Shown one piece after another: positions 5,660 to 9,558 of a stretch of 9,558 nucleotides of DNA. The position numbers and the translations under genes were made by a program. The first letter of the stretch is position 1; every line of letters starts with the position of its first letter. The notes beneath the pieces are model-generated. The model did not search any database, was not told the origin of the DNA, and saw only the letters and a program-made list of their open reading frames with translations. Origin of the DNA: Propionibacteriaceae bacterium (lineage in GTDB: Bacteria; Actinomycetota; Actinomycetes; Propionibacteriales; Propionibacteriaceae); contig JAUNRO010000103.1 in NCBI GenBank assembly GCA_030544185.1, positions 1 to 9,558 on the forward strand. The letters run 5' to 3'.

Positions 5660-7105
5660 ATGCGACACCTCCCCTGGATCGCCCTGGCCCTCCTCACGAT
5701 CGTGGCGCTCGCCCTCGGCACCCCCCGCCCGGCAGCGCTCTCCGACGACATCTCCGGCGACCCCGCCCTCGCTCAGCGCCTGCGGGACCTAGCGCCCACC
5801 CGCGGCCACCAGTCCGTCGCCGCGACGGTCATCACGCGGGACACCATCACCCATGCTGCGATCGGTGAGGCCGCCCCTGGCGCCGGTCAGCCGATCCAGC
5901 CCGGTGATCCGGTCGAACTCGGCTCGATCACCAAGACCTTCAACGGCTTCCTGCTCGCCGATGCCGTGGCGCGCGGCGAGGTCACACTCGATGACCCGGT
6001 CGGCGAGCATCTGCGCGCGCTCGAGGGCACGCCCCTCGGGTCGGTCACCCTCGAGGAGCTGGCGACGCACACCGGCGGCGTGCCCCCACTGCCGCCCAGC
6101 ATCCTCCTCCGCGGTCTGTCCACGACCTTGTCCGGCGGGAATCCCTATGCCACCGCCACCAAGGAGGGTGTCCTGACCGAGGCGGGCCAGCTCGACCCCA
6201 TGGGCACCCGCGGTTCGGAGGCATACTCCAATCTCGGCGCCACCCTCCTCGGCTGGGCACTCGCCGACGCCGCGGGTGCGCCCGACTGGGCCACCCACGT
6301 CGACGAGCAGCTGCTCGGACCGCTCGGCGTGGACGCCACCTTCTCCGCCAACGACGACGAGATCCCCAGCGGCACCGTGCCCGGCTTCACCACCAACGGT
6401 TTCGCCGCCACGCACTGGACCAGTCCGGCCTTCCGGCCGGCGGGTTCGTCGACCTACACCAGCCCGGCGGCGGTTGCGGAGTACGCCCAGGCGATCCTGA
6501 CCGATCGCGTGCCCGGCGCCGACGCGATGGAGCCGCGCGTCGACGGGACCGGCGGCACGAAGGTCGGCCTCGGCTGGTTCATCAGCCAGCGCGACGGCGA
6601 GCCGGTGATCACCTGGCACAACGGCGGGACGGACGGCTATCGGACGTTGCTGGCGATCGACCGGGAGGCCGGGCAGGCGGTGTTCGTGGTGGGCAATACC
6701 GATCGGGAGGTCGACTCGATCGGGTTGGCGCTCATCACCGATCAGGTCGAGGTGGACCGGCCGGGTCCGGGTTGGCAGATGTTCATCCTCCCGGTCGTGG
6801 CGCTGGCCCTCATCGCTTTCGCCGTCTTCTCGTCGCTGCGCGCCAAGAGCCGGGCCGAGGTGATCGGTGGCGCCGGCGGAGCGGTGTTCGGGCTCATGCT
6901 GGCGCGGGCGCTCGGCCCATGGGCACTCCTCGGCGGCTGGGTCTGGGCGGCGCTCGCCCTCGCAACGGCCGTCGCGATCGGGCTCGGCATCCGCCGGTGG
7001 CCGCGGGTCCCCTGGCACCCGAAGCGCTGGCGCGTGCTCCACTGGCTCAACACCGGCCTGGGCGTTGTCCTGGCGCTGGCCGCTCTGCTGCTGCTCCGGA
7101 GGTGA
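5660..7105 (+). CDS. Membrane-anchored beta-lactamase-family serine hydrolase
   Basis: A 481-residue serine hydrolase of the class C beta-lactamase / penicillin-binding-protein-like fold, probably facing the outside of the cytoplasmic membrane. Residues 5-22 form a signal peptide or anchor helix. The catalytic domain (about 33-360) shows SITK (Ser89-Lys92), the SxxK nucleophile and general base, followed by a typical FLLADAVARGEVTLDDPV stretch. It also has YSN (189-191) as the YxN motif and HNGGTDGY (320-327) in place of KTG. Four hydrophobic helices follow (about 373-391, 400-418, 422-446, 462-479), so the enzyme is tethered at both ends. Such proteins include D-aminopeptidases, esterases and peptidoglycan-modifying enzymes. 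The substrate cannot be read from the sequence and beta-lactam resistance should not be assumed. The ATG is set by the leaderless promoter. The gene ends four bases from the converging gluconokinase stop. Confidence 0.9.
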   Translation: MRHLPWIALALLTIVALALGTPRPAALSDDISGDPALAQRLRDLAPTRGHQSVAATVITRDTITHAAIGEAAPGAGQPIQPGDPVELGSITKTFNGFLLADAVARGEVTLDDPVGEHLRALEGTPLGSVTLEELATHTGGVPPLPPSILLRGLSTTLSGGNPYATATKEGVLTEAGQLDPMGTRGSEAYSNLGATLLGWALADAAGAPDWATHVDEQLLGPLGVDATFSANDDEIPSGTVPGFTTNGFAATHWTSPAFRPAGSSTYTSPAAVAEYAQAILTDRVPGADAMEPRVDGTGGTKVGLGWFISQRDGEPVITWHNGGTDGYRTLLAIDREAGQAVFVVGNTDREVDSIGLALITDQVEVDRPGPGWQMFILPVVALALIAFAVFSSLRAKSRAEVIGGAGGAVFGLMLARALGPWALLGGWVWAALALATAVAIGLGIRRWPRVPWHPKRWRVLHWLNTGLGVVLALAALLLLRR

Positions 7106-7109
7106 TCGG

Positions 7110-8651
7110 TCAGCGCAGTGGCCGCGGCTTGAACATCTGCGCGATCCGCACCTGCTCGTCCACGAGCGCGCCGACGCGGGCGCGCAGCGCGCGATAGGCC
7201 TCGACGTCCAGTGGGTCGACCGGGGTCGGCTCGTCGGAGTCCATCGCGTGCGGGTCGAGCAGCAGCAGCGACTCTTCGAGGCCGGTCGCCCGGCCGAGCC
7301 CGATCGCGCCGAGCGCCGCGGCCCCCAGGGCCGAGCCACCGGGACCGGAGAGCACGTGGAGCGGGATCTCCAGCATCGAGGCGAGCACATTGGCCCAGAT
7401 CTGGCTGCGGAAGACGCCGCCGGTGGCGCGGATGCTCCGCAGCTGCCCGAACTCGTTGAGCGAGTCGGCGATCGCCGACATCATCAGCGCGACGCCTTCG
7501 ATGGACGCGCGGGCCAGGTGGGGCCGGCCGTGGAAGCGCCGCAACCCCAGCAACGAGCCGTGCAGCGTCGGATCCCACAACGGTGCCCGTTCGGCGAGCA
7601 GCATCGGGACCATCACCAGGCCCTCCGCACCCACCGGGACCCGCTCCGCGAGCTTCGCGAGCTCCGCGTCGTCGGTGAACCCGACCAGATCGAGAACCCA
7701 GCGGCCGATGATGCCGCCGTTGCTGATCGCCCCGCCGACCACCCAGGCATCCTCGGTCAGGGCATAACAGAACAGCCGGCCCTCGGCGTCGACATCCGGC
7801 TCCTCCACGACGGTGCGCAGGGCCCCGGAGGTCCCCAGGGACAGGCCCGCGACACCCGGGCTCAGCGCCCCGGTGCCGAGGTTGCCGAGCGGCCCGTCAC
7901 CGGCGCCCGCGATCACGGGCAGCCCCGCTGGCAGACCGATCGCCCGCGCCGGGACCGGTCCCAGCGGCAGCACGGCCGTGGTGGGAATGATGCGCGGGAG
8001 TTGCTCGATGGATACGCCGGCGAGGTCGAGGCTCGACGTCCGCCAGGTCCGCGTGGTCAGGTCGAGCAGACCGGTGCCCGAGGCACAGGACAGGTCGATG
8101 ACGATCTCACCGGTGAGGTTCCACAGCAGCCAGCCCTTGAGGTCGAGCCACCACCGCACCTGATGACACAGCTCCGGCTCGTGCTCGGCGAACCACATCA
8201 GCTTGACCAGTGGTGACATCGGGTGCACCGGGGTGCCGGAGCGCCGGTGCAGGTCCTTGGCCTCGCCGGTGCCCATCAGGTCGTGGGCCTGTTCCACCGC
8301 CCGGGAATCCGCCCACGTGATCAGCTCGGTCAGGGGCCGCTCATCGGCATCGAGCCCGACGAGCCCGTGCATCGCGGTCGAGCAGGCGAGGGCGGCGACG
8401 TTCTCGCGGCCGACCTCGGCGACGACCCGGCGCATCGCACCCTGGGCCGCGCCCATGATCGTCTCCGGATCCTGGATCTGGCGGTCGGGCAGGGGCTGCT
8501 GCAGCGGATACTCGTGGGCGGCGAGCGCCACCGCCCCACCGGGCCCACCGATCCGGAAGGCCGTCGCCTTGGCGGCGGTCGTGCCGATGTCGACGCCGAC
8601 GATGATGTCACCGTCCGGGCGCACCAGCGCGGGTGATTTCCCTGTCACCAT
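7110..8651 (-). CDS. gntK: Gluconokinase, FGGY carbohydrate kinase family
   Basis: A cytoplasmic ATP-dependent sugar kinase of 513 residues that most likely phosphorylates D-gluconate to 6-phosphogluconate, feeding the pentose phosphate or Entner-Doudoroff route. FGGY features are DIGTT (21-25, phosphate loop 1), the catalytic Asp252 in AGAGDGPLGNLG, LGTSGALR (272-279) as phosphate 2, and the adenosine-site RATGGVFRS (408-416) and GPGGSALGAAALGA (436-449). Gluconokinase rather than xylulokinase or glycerol kinase is favoured by MHGLVGLDADERPLTELITW and by GTPVHPMSPLVKLMWF (139-154), close to Bacillus-type GntK. The start ATG overlaps the upstream dehydrogenase stop as TGATG, indicating translational coupling. 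The N-terminus is about 15 residues longer than the core needs. A related aldonate could be the true substrate. Confidence 0.87.
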   Translation of the reverse strand: MVTGKSPALVRPDGDIIVGVDIGTTAAKATAFRIGGPGGAVALAAHEYPLQQPLPDRQIQDPETIMGAAQGAMRRVVAEVGRENVAALACSTAMHGLVGLDADERPLTELITWADSRAVEQAHDLMGTGEAKDLHRRSGTPVHPMSPLVKLMWFAEHEPELCHQVRWWLDLKGWLLWNLTGEIVIDLSCASGTGLLDLTTRTWRTSSLDLAGVSIEQLPRIIPTTAVLPLGPVPARAIGLPAGLPVIAGAGDGPLGNLGTGALSPGVAGLSLGTSGALRTVVEEPDVDAEGRLFCYALTEDAWVVGGAISNGGIIGRWVLDLVGFTDDAELAKLAERVPVGAEGLVMVPMLLAERAPLWDPTLHGSLLGLRRFHGRPHLARASIEGVALMMSAIADSLNEFGQLRSIRATGGVFRSQIWANVLASMLEIPLHVLSGPGGSALGAAALGAIGLGRATGLEESLLLLDPHAMDSDEPTPVDPLDVEAYRALRARVGALVDEQVRIAQMFKPRPLR

Positions 8652-9558
8652 CAGGCCACCGCCAGTTCGGCCGTGAGCTCGTCGACCAACGCCACCACGC
8701 CTTCATCCGCGCCGACCGCCTGGTCGAGCAGCTGCAGGACCCGGCGTACGCCCTCGACGCCCGCCATCTGCGCCACCGTGACGAACCGCTCCCCGGCCGC
8801 ATCGGTGACCGGCGCACCCGCCCCGCGCAGATGGCGGATCCACGCAGCCACCACCCGCGCGGCGCCGCGACCGGACCGTCCGGCCGCGCGCTCGGCCTGG
8901 AGCGTGGGCAGGATCCGGACCGGGATCTTCTGCGAACCGTCGGCCGCGATCTGGGCCAGCAGGTGGCGGATGTTCGGGTTGGCGAAGCGCGCGACCAGCG
9001 CCGCCCGATAGGCCTGAAGATGTTCGGCCGGCAGGGCAAGGTGGCGGACCGCCTCGTCCCACCACTCCTCCACCCACTGGCGGACGACCGGGTCGCCGAT
9101 CGCATCCGAGACGGCTTCGTGGCCACGCGCGGACGCGGCGTATGCCATCAGCGAGTGCGACCCGTTCAGCAGCCACAGCTTGCGCTGCTCGAACGGCTCG
9201 ACGTCGTCGACGAACGTCACCCCCTGCCAGTCGGGGCGGCCGGCCGGGAAGCCACCGGCGACGACCCACTCGACGAACGGCTCGGTGACCACGGGTGCCT
9301 CGTCCACACGCCCGATCAGCTCGGTGACCGCGGCGAGTTCGTCATCGGTGGCCCGCGGGGTGATCCGGTCGACCATCGACGTCACCCAGGAGTGCGGCTG
9401 GACCGCCGCCACCGCCTCCGGGCCCAGCGCCTCGGCCAGGTCGCCGACGACCCGCTGAACGACGCGGCCGTTGTCGGGAAGGTTGTCGCAGGAGAACACC
9501 GCGACCGGCCCGCCGCCCGCCTCGGCGCGCGCGAGGATTCCGGCCAGCAGCCGGCCCG
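8651..9558 (-). CDS. Mannitol dehydrogenase-family oxidoreductase (5' end missing)
   Basis: An NAD(P)-dependent polyol or sugar-acid dehydrogenase of the mannitol dehydrogenase / fructuronate reductase (UxuB) / altronate reductase family. The frame is open to the window edge, giving 301 visible residues of a family usually near 480-500, so most of the N-terminal Rossmann domain lies outside. Visible are VFSCDNLPDNG, VDRITPRAT, EPFVEWVVAGGFPAGRPDW, the catalytic KLWLLNGSHSLMAY (Lys at 9179-9181, Asn at 9164-9166, His at 9155-9157) and RFANPNIRHLLAQIAADGSQKIP. The K-x4-N-x2-H triad is intact. A GTG at 9497-9499 is internal, not the start, because family sequence continues upstream of it. The gene is directly upstream of and coupled to gntK, which suggests that its product is a gluconate-like acid or a sugar in the same pathway. 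The exact substrate cannot be decided. Confidence 0.88.
   Translation of the reverse strand, partial: GRLLAGILARAEAGGGPVAVFSCDNLPDNGRVVQRVVGDLAEALGPEAVAAVQPHSWVTSMVDRITPRATDDELAAVTELIGRVDEAPVVTEPFVEWVVAGGFPAGRPDWQGVTFVDDVEPFEQRKLWLLNGSHSLMAYAASARGHEAVSDAIGDPVVRQWVEEWWDEAVRHLALPAEHLQAYRAALVARFANPNIRHLLAQIAADGSQKIPVRILPTLQAERAAGRSGRGAARVVAAWIRHLRGAGAPVTDAAGERFVTVAQMAGVEGVRRVLQLLDQAVGADEGVVALVDELTAELAVA

Noticed and set aside
5660..7105. A beta-lactam resistance gene
   Set aside because: SxxK and YxN motifs define a very broad hydrolase family. The extra C-terminal membrane helices and the HNGG motif in place of KTG do not support calling a resistance enzyme.

Overview
The window is a GC-rich (roughly 70 % from about position 95 on), densely packed bacterial chromosome segment. 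Overlapping ATGA/GTGA/TGATG start-stop junctions, apparent leaderless promoters, an Mrp antiporter operon and a tandem-domain universal stress protein fit a high-GC actinobacterium. Propionibacteriales is a guess that the sequence alone does not settle.

Layout. Positions 1-94 are anomalous: about 48 % GC, G/T-rich, with stops in the relevant frame. They look like a contig edge or a break. From about 95 a frame opens that ends as the probable C-terminal tail of MnhC. It overlaps mnhD, which is followed by mnhE, mnhF and mnhG (172-2730, +). Each gene overlaps the next by four bases, so this is the distal half of an Mrp/Mnh Na+/H+ antiporter operon. Convergent to it is a two-domain UspA protein (2766-3650, -). 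A 196-bp divergent intergenic region separates it from a protein of the bacterial archaeo-eukaryotic release factor (baeRF) superfamily (3847-4908, +). Next come a winged-helix regulator (4942-5469, +) and a membrane-anchored beta-lactamase-fold serine hydrolase (5660-7105, +). The minus strand then carries a polyol/aldonate dehydrogenase of the mannitol dehydrogenase family (8651-9558, cut by the window end) and, downstream and translationally coupled, an FGGY gluconokinase (7110-8651).

How the genes work together. The Mnh genes encode membrane subunits of one cation/proton antiporter. The dehydrogenase and kinase form a sugar-acid catabolic pair that probably delivers 6-phosphogluconate or an analogous phosphate. 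The regulator and the serine hydrolase look like a local regulatory module. Both have a similar 13-base, partly palindromic element at exactly the same distance (23 bases) from the ATG, overlapping a TANNNT -10 box that ends six bases before the start codon. That suggests leaderless, co-regulated transcripts, with the winged-helix protein the obvious candidate to bind both sites.

Most of the window is recognisable core or accessory metabolism. I see no CRISPR array, insertion sequence, tRNA or rRNA, and no clearly new multi-gene system. The best leads are the regulator/hydrolase module and its shared promoter element, the baeRF protein, and the sequence discontinuity at the left edge.
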